Source of the DNA: UBA7185 sp964606855
Lineage (GTDB): Bacteria; Bacillota; Peptococcia; Peptococcales; Peptococcaceae
NCBI GenBank assembly: GCA_964606855.1
Contig: CAZSHM010000001.1
Location: forward strand, 1 to 64,000
Length of the DNA stretch: 64,000 bases
Direction of reading: 5' to 3'
The notes beneath the pieces are model-generated. The model did not search any database, was not told where the DNA came from, and saw only the letters and a list, made by a program, of their open reading frames with translations. Of this stretch, positions 7,755 to 16,644 are shown piece by piece. The position numbers and the translations under genes are program-made. The stretch's first letter is position 1; each line of letters starts with the position of its first letter.

Positions 7755-8861
7755 ATGGATGCGTTTGTTTATTCTTATCCCACAAAGGTGTATTTCGGAG
7801 AGGGCGCGGCGAGAAAGCATCTGCCAGCGGAACTGGATCGGGTCGGCGAGACGGTTCTTGTAGCTGTGGGCGGCGGTTCGGTCAAGAAGAACGGGATTTA
7901 TGACGAGATCTGCGCGATCCTGACCGATGCCGGAAAGCAGATCGTGGATTTCTCCGGGATCCTGCCGAATCCCACCTACGCCAAAGTGCGGGAGGGCGTG
8001 AAGCTCTGCCGCGAAGCGGGGGTCAGCTTTATCTTGGCCGTGGGCGGCGGATCCGTCATAGACTGCTGCAAAGTGGTATCCAAAGAAGCGGGAGGCATCC
8101 CCCTAGGGGCGGTCGTCACCGCTTCCGGAACGGGCGCGGAGATGAACAACGGCGCGGTTATCACGCGGGAGGAGGAAAAGGTCAAGGGGCCGATGTGGGG
8201 CTCCTTTTACGACTTCGCCGTCCTAGATCCGGCATATACCCTCTCTCTGCCCATGCGGCAAGTGTTCTCCGGCGTCTTCGACACGCTCAGCCATTGTATG
8301 GAGACGTACTTCGGCACCTCGGGGGCGGGCAACCTGTCCGACCAGATGAACGAGGCCGTTATGCGCAGTGTGATCGCAAATGTCCGTGTGCTGCTGACCG
8401 ATAGCCGGAACCTGACGGCCCGGAGCGAACTGGAGTGGGCGTCCGCCATGGCTGAGAACGGTATCCTGAAAATCGGCAAAGTCACGGATTTTCAGGCGCA
8501 TCAGATCGAGCACCAGCTTGGCGCGTATACGGACTGCAACCACGGCTGCGGTCTTGCGGTGATTCACCCCGCGCTGTACCGGCATATCTACCGGGAAGCG
8601 ATCCCTCGCTTTGCCCGGTTCGCGCGGGTTGTATGGGAGATTCCGCCGGAGGGGAAAACAGAGGAGGAACTGGCGGCTGCGGGGATCGACGCACTGGCGG
8701 CGTTTATCCGGGAGATCGGCCTGCCGGTGACCTTCGCCGAGATGGGCATTTCCGACGAGGGGATCCTGCGCAGCGTGGCCGACACCTGCAACCTGAGCGC
8801 GGGGTGCTGCAAAAAGCTCGGGCGGGATGAAATCTTCGCGCTGCTGAGGGAATGCCTGTAG
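7755..8861 (+). CDS. Iron-containing alcohol dehydrogenase
   Basis: A 368-residue group III alcohol dehydrogenase (BdhA/YqhD-like). The NAD(P)-binding motif GGGSVID is at about residues 97-103, and the metal ligands typical of the family are visible: the Asp/His pair in FDTLSHCMETYF, and the His pair in DFQAHQIEHQLG and NHGCGLAVIHP. It would interconvert an aldehyde and an alcohol in the cytoplasm. It follows the SDR closely in an apparent operon and ends near a bidirectional terminator. The cluster context (TetR, two flavoproteins) suggests an inducible detoxification or carbonyl-reduction role, but no substrate can be named. Confidence 0.85.
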   Translation: MDAFVYSYPTKVYFGEGAARKHLPAELDRVGETVLVAVGGGSVKKNGIYDEICAILTDAGKQIVDFSGILPNPTYAKVREGVKLCREAGVSFILAVGGGSVIDCCKVVSKEAGGIPLGAVVTASGTGAEMNNGAVITREEEKVKGPMWGSFYDFAVLDPAYTLSLPMRQVFSGVFDTLSHCMETYFGTSGAGNLSDQMNEAVMRSVIANVRVLLTDSRNLTARSELEWASAMAENGILKIGKVTDFQAHQIEHQLGAYTDCNHGCGLAVIHPALYRHIYREAIPRFARFARVVWEIPPEGKTEEELAAAGIDALAAFIREIGLPVTFAEMGISDEGILRSVADTCNLSAGCCKKLGRDEIFALLRECL

Positions 8862-8952
8862 CGGGAATGGATTCCACGCGAAAGCCGCGGCAGGTTGCGC
8901 GCGAACAAAAAAAACAATCGCCGGTTTTCGCCGTGCGATTCAGAAAAAATTT

Positions 8953-8988
8953 AGGAGGGCTGCCGTTTTGTACGGCAGCCCTCCTTTT
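8953..8988. terminator. Bidirectional terminator between convergent genes
   Basis: Perfect 13-bp stem (8953-8965 with 8973-8985), T-run after it on the plus strand and A-run before it, so it can serve both the alcohol dehydrogenase and the anti-sigma gene. Confidence 0.85.
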
Positions 8989-9059
8989 GCGGTGCGCCGG
9001 ACGGACAAAGGCTTGTTCCGGTTCAGGATGTCCTTGCCCGTCCGGAGTCCGGAGAGAGA

Positions 9060-10076
9060 TCATTTCTCATCGGATTCCGGTTCGTTCTCCGCGTCCTGCA
9101 GGCGGGATAGGGTTTGCTCGAGCGTGTCCAGCTGCGCTGTCCGGGCCGTAAGCTCTGCTTTGAGTTCCGCATCGTCCGGTGTCTCTGAGAGACGCGCCTG
9201 CAGCTGTGCGATCTCGGATTGCAGGGCGCGGATCTTTGCCTGCAGCGTCTCAATGTCTGTCTCCTGCGCGGGATCTGTATCCGAAGGCTTGTCAGAGATG
9301 TCCTCGGGGGGATTGTCTTTCTGTTCCGTGCCTGTCCCGGGCTGGGATGCGCTTCTGGGCAGAGAGAAGACGGCCCCCTGCGAATCCGTGCCGTTCTCTC
9401 CGAGGGGATCCAGCGCCGCGACCATCGGTGTCTGGCCATCGTCATCCGTGCCGTCGTCTTGGGTCTCCGCGGAAGGCGGCTGAACCGGGGCAGAACCGCC
9501 TGCGCCGGCGTTGCTGTCGGCGGGTGTGTCGTCAATGGAAGGCTCGGCCGAGCGCTGCGCGGACACCTGTCCGCCCGTCGCATTCGGCGAGGGGGTCTGC
9601 TCGGCCACACTCGGATTCTCCGGCGCGGTGTCGACGGATACATCCTGCTGTTCCGGCTCCGCCGCCCGGGACACTTGCGGCGTCTGCGGATTTCCCGCTG
9701 CGCCGCCGGCTCCCTGCTGGAGCAGATAGCCCAACGGCAGAGCGCAGAGCGCCAGCACCGCCGCCGCGGCCAGCCAACGCTGCATGGATTTGCCGGTAAA
9801 ACCGTGTTTCCGCGTGGCAGAGGGGCTGTCCGCCGTGGACGGCGGCATAGCCGATGCCTCCGTGCGCAGACGTGCCATGGTGCGCTGATGGAAGTCCGCG
9901 GGAGGGTCGATCTCCGCCTCGGCCCACTGGGCCAGCAGCGCTTCCAAGGCATCCTCTGCCGCCGCATCGGACGCATCGTGGCCCGCGGGGGAGGATGCAG
10001 CATCCGCCGCACGGCTGTCTGCATGCCGCAGCACGGACGAATCAGTCTGTTCTGCTGTTCTGTCTTCAGTGCGCAC
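9060..10076 (-). CDS. Anti-sigma factor-like membrane protein with C-terminal coiled coil
   Basis: A 338-residue single-pass membrane protein encoded directly after an ECF sigma factor. GTG 10076 is chosen because AAGGAGGTGCGGAAG precedes it and the codon overlaps the sigma stop, indicating translational coupling. The cytoplasmic N-terminal ~110 residues would hold the sigma-binding part (DFHQRTMARLR helix), followed by one transmembrane helix (WLAAAAVLALCALPLGYLL), a long Pro/Ser/Glu-rich extracytoplasmic region and a C-terminal coiled coil with heptads (LQAKIRALQSEIAQLQARL). The extended outer part is unusual and may sense an envelope signal. No zinc HxxxCxxC motif is evident. Confidence 0.65.
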   Translation of the reverse strand: MRTEDRTAEQTDSSVLRHADSRAADAASSPAGHDASDAAAEDALEALLAQWAEAEIDPPADFHQRTMARLRTEASAMPPSTADSPSATRKHGFTGKSMQRWLAAAAVLALCALPLGYLLQQGAGGAAGNPQTPQVSRAAEPEQQDVSVDTAPENPSVAEQTPSPNATGGQVSAQRSAEPSIDDTPADSNAGAGGSAPVQPPSAETQDDGTDDDGQTPMVAALDPLGENGTDSQGAVFSLPRSASQPGTGTEQKDNPPEDISDKPSDTDPAQETDIETLQAKIRALQSEIAQLQARLSETPDDAELKAELTARTAQLDTLEQTLSRLQDAENEPESDEK

Positions 10077-10821
10077 CTTCCGCACCTCCTTCCGCTGCGC
10101 GGGCGCCTGTGTCCGCGATTTTTTCGTCTGTTCCGGTGTGAACCGGTTTTTGTGCTCCGGAGCGATGCCTTTCCTTCTGCGCTGGGACCGAATCCCCAGA
10201 GGCATCTGTCTGTATATCCTCCGCGGGCGAACTCGGCTGCGGAGCATGTGTTTGTGCGGCCTGATCCTGCAGGATCTGCTCTTTGAGAAAGGCTCGCGCC
10301 CGGAAAATCCGGGACTTGACCGTTCCCAGGGAGCAGGAGAGGAGCGCTGCGATCTCCTCATAACTGCGGCCCTCCAGTTCCCGCATCACCAGCACGATGC
10401 GGTATTCCTCCCGCATCTGACCGAGGAGCGACTGCACATACTGCACGGTCTCCCTGCGGATGACAGCTTCCTCAGGCGTATCCTGCGGCGCGGGCAGTTC
10501 CCGCCGTACCGAGCCTTCATCCAGCTCGATCAGTTCGTCCAGCGAGGTGGTCTGGATCCTTTTGCGCCGCCGCAGCGCATCGAGACAGCAGTTGGAGGTG
10601 ATGCGGCCCAGCCATGTGCCGAAGGAGGATTCTCCGCGAAAGCTGCCGATGGACTGCCAGGCCTTGATCAGCGCTTCCTGCGCCAGATCTCCGGCGTCCT
10701 CCGGGCCCCCCATATATTTGTAAGCGATGCTGTAGACTTTTTTCTCATATCGAAGGAGCAGCTCTTCGAAAGCGTCCATGTCGCCCGCTTGACTTCGCTG
10801 AATCAGTTCCGCTTCTTCCAC
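10066..10821 (-). CDS. ECF RNA polymerase sigma factor with long C-terminal tail
   Basis: A 251-residue sigma-70 family ECF factor that directs RNA polymerase to a special promoter class. Region 2 is visible as GGPEDAGDLAQEALIKAWQS and region 4 as MRELEGRSYEEIAALLSCSL followed by GTVKSRIFRAR. ECF factors usually end near residue 190; here about 60 extra residues, rich in Ala, Pro, Glu and Gln, follow, without a recognised fold. The start is GTG 10821 with AAAGGAGGAA upstream. The anti-sigma gene begins inside its last codons. No promoter or autoregulatory site was identified. Confidence 0.85.
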   Translation of the reverse strand: MEEAELIQRSQAGDMDAFEELLLRYEKKVYSIAYKYMGGPEDAGDLAQEALIKAWQSIGSFRGESSFGTWLGRITSNCCLDALRRRKRIQTTSLDELIELDEGSVRRELPAPQDTPEEAVIRRETVQYVQSLLGQMREEYRIVLVMRELEGRSYEEIAALLSCSLGTVKSRIFRARAFLKEQILQDQAAQTHAPQPSSPAEDIQTDASGDSVPAQKERHRSGAQKPVHTGTDEKIADTGARAAEGGAEGAH

Positions 10822-10858
10822 GCCGGTTCCTCCTTTGCCCGGTATATTATAGACGGCG

Positions 10859-12061
10859 TCAAGGCCGAAATTGTTCCCCGTTTTTCTCCCGCCCGGATAA
10901 TTTTCTGGCGCGCCGCAGGGTGTCGCTCCCGTATTTCGCGTTGATGCGGTCTATCACCTGGTTCAGCTGCGCATGCTTTTCCGCGCTCGCATCCTCGCCG
11001 AAAAGGGACTGCTGTTCCGGCACCTGCCCGTGGGGAAGCAGATTGGAGACCGTCACGCCGAGGAGACGCACGGCCGCGTCCGGGGCGCGGTGCCGCGACA
11101 GAAGGTCGCGCGCCGCGGCGAAGACCGGCTCGAAACTGGCGGTATGGCGCGGCAGGGTCGCTGCGCGTGTGATGCTGTGAAAATCGGGATAGCGCAGTTT
11201 GAGGGAGACGGTCTTCCCTGTCAGGTCATGGCTGCGCAGCGTGTGGCAGACCTCGTCCGTCAGCGTGAAGAGGATGGTCTCCAGCTGTTCGCCGTCGGCG
11301 ATGTCCTGCGGGAAGGTCATCTCGCGCCCCACGGATTTGCAGGCCCGAACCGGCTCCACAGGCCGTGGATCGATGCCGCGGGCCAGCTGCCGCATGAGCG
11401 GCCCCTGCTTGCCCAGGAGCTGTTCCAAAAGACCGTCGTCCAAGGCGGCAAGCTGCCCGATCGTGCGCACGCCCAGTTGCTCGAACAACTGAGCCGTCTT
11501 CTCGCCCACGCCCATCATGCGGCTGACCGGCAACGGCCACACCTTCTCGGCGATCTCGTCAGGGCCGATGCAGAAGAAGCCGTCCGGCTTATCGAGGTCG
11601 GACGCCAGCTTGGCGAGAAATTTGTTGTAGGACAGGCCCACGGAGGCGGTCAGGCGCAGCTGCCGGCGGATTTGCCGCTTGATGGTGCGGCCGATTTCCT
11701 CCGCCGGCCCGAAGAGGCGCAGACTGCCGCTGAGGTCGAGAAAGGCTTCGTCCAGGGAAAGCGCCTCAACATCCGGCGTAAATTGCGCGAAGATCTCCAT
11801 GATCTGGCGGGAGACCGCGCGATATTTTGCCATGTCCACCGGCAGAAAGACGCCATGCGGGCAGCGGCGGTGCGCCTCCGCCATGGGCATGGCCGAGTGG
11901 ACGCCGAACCTGCGCGCCTCGTAGGAGGCCGTGGAGACCACGCCGCGCTGCTCGACGCTGCCGCCGACGATGACCGGCAGCCCGCGCAGTTCGGGGCGGT
12001 CCCGCTGTTCGATGGAGGCGAAGAATGCGTCCATATCGACATGCAGGATGGCTCTCTCCAC
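10859..12061 (-). CDS. dinB: DNA polymerase IV (Y family)
   Basis: A 400-residue translesion polymerase. The palm begins at once with HVDMDAFFASIEQ, giving the first catalytic Asp and the Phe steric-gate region; SLDEAFLD gives the second Asp/Glu pair. The helix-hairpin-helix region (MMGVGEKTAQLFEQLGV), little-finger domain and a C-terminal sliding-clamp peptide (EQQSLFGED) are all present, so the protein looks complete. GTG 12061 is chosen for AAAGGAGGG seven bases upstream and because the family starts exactly there. A consensus promoter is at 12137-12165; no LexA box of the GAACN4GTTC type was found. Confidence 0.9.
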   Translation of the reverse strand: MERAILHVDMDAFFASIEQRDRPELRGLPVIVGGSVEQRGVVSTASYEARRFGVHSAMPMAEAHRRCPHGVFLPVDMAKYRAVSRQIMEIFAQFTPDVEALSLDEAFLDLSGSLRLFGPAEEIGRTIKRQIRRQLRLTASVGLSYNKFLAKLASDLDKPDGFFCIGPDEIAEKVWPLPVSRMMGVGEKTAQLFEQLGVRTIGQLAALDDGLLEQLLGKQGPLMRQLARGIDPRPVEPVRACKSVGREMTFPQDIADGEQLETILFTLTDEVCHTLRSHDLTGKTVSLKLRYPDFHSITRAATLPRHTASFEPVFAAARDLLSRHRAPDAAVRLLGVTVSNLLPHGQVPEQQSLFGEDASAEKHAQLNQVIDRINAKYGSDTLRRARKLSGREKNGEQFRP

Positions 12062-12136
12062 GACACATCCCTCCTTTGCCGCAGCACTGTCCACAGATCC
12101 TCTTGCTTTCCGGGTCGGAATCCTCTGTCTGATAAC

Positions 12137-12165
12137 ACTATACGCGATTGTTCGCGCAATGACAA
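12137..12165 (-). promoter_or_regulatory. Promoter of dinB
   Basis: Minus strand TTGTCA (12160-12165), 17-bp spacer, TATAGT (12137-12142), about 75 bp ahead of the GTG. Confidence 0.6.
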
Positions 12166-12279
12166 GACATTTTTTGACTTGCCAGCCGGCCGTGCGCCGG
12201 ATGCGGATCGGGTGCAGGCCCCGCGCTGCCGCCGGCCGGAGCAGGGTGCGCCTTCTTGCCGCAAGAGCGCAGCCGCGCA

Positions 12280-12308
12280 TTGAAACGGGGAGCTGTTTTG
12301 TATATAAT
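12280..12308 (+). promoter_or_regulatory. Promoter of the sirtuin gene
   Basis: TTGAAA (12280-12285), 17-bp spacer, TATAAT (12303-12308), about 60 bp before ATG 12369. Confidence 0.65.
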
Positions 12309-12368
12309 ATGATGTGTCAGAAAAGACGAGCGCTACAAAAAGAAGGGCGCGGGAAGGGAGCGAAAACG

Positions 12369-13133
12369 ATGTCCAAGGAAGAAGAATCGAAAGAGATGCA
12401 AAGCGCGCTGGAGACGCTGCAGTGCTATGTCGACGCGAGCGCGCGCATTGTATTTTTCGGCGGGGCGGGTGTTTCCACAGAGAGCGGCATCCGCGATTTT
12501 CGCAGCGTGGACGGACTGTACCATCTGCAGTACAAGTACAATCCGGAGACGATTTTGAGCCGCTCTTTTTTTCTCAGCAGGCCGGAAGAATTTTTCGCCT
12601 TCTATCAGGATAAGATTGTGCAGCCGACGCTCGCGGCGCAGCCCAACGCGGCGCACCTGACGCTGGCGCGGCTGGAGGCGCTGGGCAAACTCACGGCGGT
12701 GGTCACGCAGAACATCGACGGCCTGCATCAGATGGCGGGCAGCCGCAACGTGCTGGAGCTCCACGGCAGCATCCACCGCAACACGTGTATGCGCTGCGGG
12801 GCGCGGTATACGCTTGCGGAGCAGCAGGCGCGGCGCGGCGCGGACGGTGTGCCCCGCTGTGATTGCGGCGGGATCATCCGCCCCGATGTGGTGCTCTATG
12901 AGGAGCCGTTGGATACGGCGGTGGTCGAGGAGACCGTGCGGGTCATCCGCGAAGCCGATCTGCTCATTGTGGGGGGCACGTCCCTCAAGGTCTATCCCGC
13001 CGCGGGATTCTTGGAAGAGTACCGCGGTGACCGGCTGGTGGTCATCAATCTGGAGGAGACCAGTTATCACAGCCGCGCGGCGCTGGTGGTGCGGGAAAAG
13101 ATCGGCCGCGTGCTGGGGCAGCTGCGGCTGTGA
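12369..13133 (+). CDS. SIR2 family NAD-dependent protein deacylase
   Basis: A 254-residue sirtuin that removes acyl groups from lysines using NAD. The canonical motifs occur in order: GAGVSTESGIRDFR, TQNIDGLHQ, the catalytic His in ELHGS, and the zinc module CMRCG ... CDCGGIIRPDVV. The second half of the zinc site is C-x-C rather than C-x-x-C, a spacing seen in some Firmicute sirtuins. The NAD-binding end GGTSLKVYPA is intact. ATG 12369 follows an AAGGGAG ribosome site. The gene stands alone between its own promoter and a bidirectional terminator. Confidence 0.9.
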   Translation: MSKEEESKEMQSALETLQCYVDASARIVFFGGAGVSTESGIRDFRSVDGLYHLQYKYNPETILSRSFFLSRPEEFFAFYQDKIVQPTLAAQPNAAHLTLARLEALGKLTAVVTQNIDGLHQMAGSRNVLELHGSIHRNTCMRCGARYTLAEQQARRGADGVPRCDCGGIIRPDVVLYEEPLDTAVVEETVRVIREADLLIVGGTSLKVYPAAGFLEEYRGDRLVVINLEETSYHSRAALVVREKIGRVLGQLRL

Positions 13134-13190
13134 TGGTTCCGGGTGCAAATGCCTGCTTACAGCCGAAGAGAGGACTGCGACGCAGAAGCA

Positions 13191-13231
13191 AAAAAAACGA
13201 ACCTCGCCCAATCGGGACGAGGTTCGTTTTT
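13191..13231. terminator. Bidirectional terminator, sirtuin / tRNA-Lys
   Basis: Stem CGAACCTCG (13198-13206) with CGAGGTTCG (13218-13226), A-run before and T-run after. It ends the sirtuin transcript on the plus strand and the tRNA-Lys transcript on the minus strand. Confidence 0.85.
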
Positions 13232-13307
13232 TGGTGGGCGATCAGGGGTTCGAACCCTGGACCTGCCGATTAAGAGTCGGATGCTCTACCAGCTGAGCTA
13301 AGCGCCC
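13232..13307 (-). tRNA. tRNA-Lys (anticodon CUU)
   Basis: A full cloverleaf read on the minus strand: acceptor GGGCGCU pairs toward the 3' end, D arm GCUC..GAGC, anticodon loop CUCUUAA giving CUU, T arm with GGUUCGAACC, and an encoded CCA. A 76-nt gene with its own promoter at 13333-13361. Confidence 0.95.
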
Positions 13308-13332
13308 GTCAATCTGTCAACCACAGTTAAAA

Positions 13333-13361
13333 ATTATACCGCATGATCGGGCAAAAAGCAA
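13333..13361 (-). promoter_or_regulatory. Promoter of tRNA-Lys
   Basis: Minus strand TTGCTT (13356-13361), 17-bp spacer, TATAAT (13333-13338), about 25 bp before the tRNA. Confidence 0.7.
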
Positions 13362-13504
13362 GCGCGAAATGCGGGATTTTGCGAAAAATGTTACAATTTT
13401 TTCAGAGACAAGGAAACAGGGGCTCGGGTCTCGACAGTTGAGACAATCAACCCAGGGGGTGAGAAAAAAAGTTTGTGCGCGGAAGACAGGCGGTGGCGCG
13501 CGGA

Positions 13505-14701
13505 CTACACCCGCACGGGGGCTCGGCGGAAGTCCGCGCCGCAGGGGGCGCCGAGCGGAACGAAGTAGAGGTCCGTGGCGCGCGCGTCGAGTTCCAGAAG
13601 GAGGCGGCCGGACCCGTCCAGAAGCGCGCGCTGGCGGGCGGGGCGAATGAGCACCGGCAGCTGCGCCTTTTTGCGCATCGCCTTCAGAATGCGCGCGCCC
13701 GTTTCGTTGAAACCCAGCACGCGCAGATAGGCAGGGGCGTCGCGGTCGTATTCCGCGGTGAAGTTCAGGAGAAGATGGAGCAGCGCGCGCTGGATGCGGG
13801 TGTAGGTGTAGCGCTTGCTCTTTGCCGCGGCGCACAGCGCGCCGATCGTGCTTGCATCCTGTGCGGCTGCCAGAATGCGGTGCTCCAGACCTTCGCGGAT
13901 CTCGATGATCTGCGCCAGGCGCTCCGGCGTGGCGCGGCGCAGGAGCGCCAGAAGAATCTGAGCGAAGTCCTCGATGCACAGAGGCCGGATGCCCGCGCGG
14001 AGCTGGCGCAGAAGGATCTCTGCCGTAGAAGCCGGCACGTGCCGCTGCCAGGCGCTATCTCCGGCCAGCAGCATCCGCCGCACCGCGGCGGCGCTGGCGT
14101 ACCCGTCCGCGGCCGCGGGGGTATCCGCCGCGCCGTGACTGCCGCGCCGCGCCACCAGCACGGGCACGATGGAGGAGCCGTCGCGGTAGAGGCTCTGCAG
14201 ATAGTGAAGCGCCAGAAGGTCGTTCGGCGCGTCCAAGAGCGCGGCCGCGCCCTGCGTCTCCAACGCGTACGCCAGCGCCGCGGGGTAGGAGCCGCCCGCG
14301 TCCAGCGCCCGGCGCAGTGCCGCGCGAAAGGCGGGCGGCTCCTCCGCCAGGAGCCGCGCCGCGTGTTCCAGCGCCTGCGGCTCGGCGGTCTCTACGCCGC
14401 AGGAGAGATGCGTGACGACGCCGCATGCCTCCAGGGTGCGCACCGCGCCCCGGGCAAAATGCCCCGCGCTCCGCACCGCGAAGGCGACGGGGAGTTCCAG
14501 CACCAGATCGACGCCGCCGCGCAGCGCCGTCTCGGCGCGCGTCCACTTGTCAAAGAGGGCGGGCTCGCCGCGCTGCGTGAAACAGCCGCTCAGGACGGCG
14601 ATGACGCCGTCCGCTTCCCGCGCGGCGCGCGTCTGCCGCAGATGGTATTGATGCCCCAGGTGGAAGGGGTTGTACTCGGCGACGATGCCGGTGACTTCCA
14701 T
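13505..14701 (-). CDS. tmcAL: tRNA(Met) cytidine acetate ligase
   Basis: A 398-residue nucleotidyltransferase-fold enzyme of the YlbM/TmcAL family, which acetylates the wobble cytidine of elongator tRNA-Met using acetate and ATP. The N-terminal HxGH nucleotide-binding motif is clear in AEYNPFHLGHQYHL, followed by the SGCFTQRGEPALFDKW region and the C-terminal family core (RILKAMRKKAQLPVL). ATG 14701 has AGGAGG nine bases upstream; an upstream frame extension adds 26 residues without similarity. It lies beside tRNA-Lys and upstream of the ABC exporter, both in the same direction, but a shared transcript is unlikely with the tRNA. Confidence 0.85.
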   Translation of the reverse strand: MEVTGIVAEYNPFHLGHQYHLRQTRAAREADGVIAVLSGCFTQRGEPALFDKWTRAETALRGGVDLVLELPVAFAVRSAGHFARGAVRTLEACGVVTHLSCGVETAEPQALEHAARLLAEEPPAFRAALRRALDAGGSYPAALAYALETQGAAALLDAPNDLLALHYLQSLYRDGSSIVPVLVARRGSHGAADTPAAADGYASAAAVRRMLLAGDSAWQRHVPASTAEILLRQLRAGIRPLCIEDFAQILLALLRRATPERLAQIIEIREGLEHRILAAAQDASTIGALCAAAKSKRYTYTRIQRALLHLLLNFTAEYDRDAPAYLRVLGFNETGARILKAMRKKAQLPVLIRPARQRALLDGSGRLLLELDARATDLYFVPLGAPCGADFRRAPVRV

Positions 14702-14798
14702 GTGTCTGCCTCCTCGCGGCGCCCGCGCTCCGCCGGATTCGTCTGAACCGGCATCCGGATTGCCGGCCGATTTGGTCATTCGGTTTCCCGTGCGGCGT

Positions 14799-16643
14799 TT
14801 AGCTCAGCTCGAACATGCCGTTGTAGAGCTGATAGTACTTGCCCTTCTGCGCCAGGAGGGACGCGTGGTTGCCGCGCTCGATGATCTCGCCGTGCTCCAG
14901 CACCAGGATCTGGTCGGCGTTGCGCACGGTCGACAGGCGGTGCGCGATCAGAAACACCGTGCGGCCGTGCATCAGCTGATCCATCCCCTTCTCGATCAGC
15001 GCCTCGGTGCGGGTATCGATGGAGCTCGTGGCCTCGTCGAGGATGAGCACTGCCGGATCGGCCACGGCGGCGCGCGCGATGGACAAAAGCTGCCGCTGTC
15101 CTTGGCTCAGGTTCGCGCCGTCGGCGGTGAGCATCGTCTGGTAGCCCTGGGGCAGGTGCTGAATGAAGGAGTGGGCGTTGGCAAGCCGCGCCGCCTCCAT
15201 CACCTCCGCGTCGGTGGCGTCGAGCCTGCCGTAGCGGATGTTCTCCATCACGGTGCCGGTGAACAGATGCGTGTCCTGCAGCACCATGGAGAGTGTGCCG
15301 CGCAGGTCGGCCTTGCGGATCGAGCCGATGTCGATGCCGTCGTAGGTGATGGTTCCGGCGGAGAGGTCGAAGAAGCGGTTGATCAGGTTGGTGATGCTTG
15401 TCTTGCCCGCGCCGGTGGAACCCACCAGGGCGATCTTCTGCCCTCTCGGCGCGTAGAGGCTGATGTCGCGCAGCACCGGCTCGCCGGGCTCATACTGAAA
15501 GTAGACATGCTCGAAGCGGATGTTTCCCTCCAGGGGAACTTCGCGCACCCCGCCCGATTCCTGCGGCACGATCCACACAGGCGTGCCCTCGCGGCGCAGG
15601 GTGACATTTCCGGGATCCGTCTCGGGCAGTTCGTCCATCAGCCGGAAGATGCGCTCCGCGCCGGCCAGGGCGATGAGCAGCGAGTTGAACTGCTGCGAGA
15701 TCTGGGTGATGGGCTGCGAGAAAGAGCGGGTATACTGCAAAAACACCGCCACGGTGCCCAGATCGAGCCGCCCGGCGATCGCCATCAGGCTGCCGAAAAT
15801 CGCGGTGAGCGCGTAGTTGACGTAGGAGAGATTGCCCATGATGGGCATCAGAATGTTGGCGAAGGTGTGCGCGCTGGTGGCGGCGTGGCACAGATCCTCG
15901 TTGAGCGCGTCGAAGCGCGCCTTGGCACGCTCCTCGTAGCTGAAGACCTTGACCACTTTCTGCCCCTGCATCATCTCCTCGACATAGCCGTTCATCGTGC
16001 CCAGCGCCGCCTGCTGGTTGCGGAAGTAGACGCTGCTCTTCGCGCCGATCTTGCCAACGGCAAAGATCATCACGACGACCATCGCCATCACCAGGAGTGT
16101 CAGGAGCGGGCTGAGCACAACCATCATGAGAAAGACGCCGACGACGGTGATGAAGGACGAGATAAACTGCGAGAGGCTGGAGTCGATCAGATCCCGCAGG
16201 GTGTCGGCGTCGTTCGTGAAACGGCTCATCAGCTCGCCGTGCGTGTGGCTTTCAAAAAAGCCGATCGGCAGCGCCTCCATCCGCGTGAACAAATCAGTGC
16301 GGATCTGGTAGAGCGCCCGGGTGGAGACAGTGAGCATCAGGCGGTTGTAGACGAAGGTGGCCAGGGCACCTGCCATATAGATGAGCATCATCAGCCCCAG
16401 CATTCGGATAAATCCGCTGAGATCCGGGTCGGCCTGCCCGATGAAGGGCAGGAGATAGTTGTTAATCAGGGGCCGCAGCATATAGGTGCCCGCGATGGAG
16501 GCCACGGAGCTGATGAGGATGCCCAGCACGGCGCAGACCAGATGCAGTTTGAATCTTCCCAGATAGCTGCAGATGCGCAGGATCGTGCCTTTGATGTCCT
16601 GGGGCTGGTCGGGGTTTCCCTGTGGTGTTTGCTTGTGCGGCAT
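14799..16643 (-). CDS. ABC exporter half-transporter, catalytic subunit
   Basis: A 614-residue fusion of a six-helix membrane domain and an ATPase domain, part of a heterodimeric multidrug/lipid-type exporter. The ATPase has a good Walker A (GSTGAGKTS), signature LSQGQRQLL, Walker B with catalytic Glu (LILDEATS) and H-loop LIAHRLST. Its start (ATG 16643) follows the stop of the partner gene by one base with AAGGGAG upstream, so the two are translationally coupled. The substrate is unknown. The canonical Glu and His here contrast with the partner, indicating an asymmetric pair like BmrCD or LmrCD. Confidence 0.9.
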   Translation of the reverse strand: MPHKQTPQGNPDQPQDIKGTILRICSYLGRFKLHLVCAVLGILISSVASIAGTYMLRPLINNYLLPFIGQADPDLSGFIRMLGLMMLIYMAGALATFVYNRLMLTVSTRALYQIRTDLFTRMEALPIGFFESHTHGELMSRFTNDADTLRDLIDSSLSQFISSFITVVGVFLMMVVLSPLLTLLVMAMVVVMIFAVGKIGAKSSVYFRNQQAALGTMNGYVEEMMQGQKVVKVFSYEERAKARFDALNEDLCHAATSAHTFANILMPIMGNLSYVNYALTAIFGSLMAIAGRLDLGTVAVFLQYTRSFSQPITQISQQFNSLLIALAGAERIFRLMDELPETDPGNVTLRREGTPVWIVPQESGGVREVPLEGNIRFEHVYFQYEPGEPVLRDISLYAPRGQKIALVGSTGAGKTSITNLINRFFDLSAGTITYDGIDIGSIRKADLRGTLSMVLQDTHLFTGTVMENIRYGRLDATDAEVMEAARLANAHSFIQHLPQGYQTMLTADGANLSQGQRQLLSIARAAVADPAVLILDEATSSIDTRTEALIEKGMDQLMHGRTVFLIAHRLSTVRNADQILVLEHGEIIERGNHASLLAQKGKYYQLYNGMFELS

Positions 16644-16644
16644 A

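Noticed and set aside
12137..12180. LexA box before dinB
   Set aside because: GCGAACAATCGCG lacks the second GTTC half-site of the Bacillota consensus.
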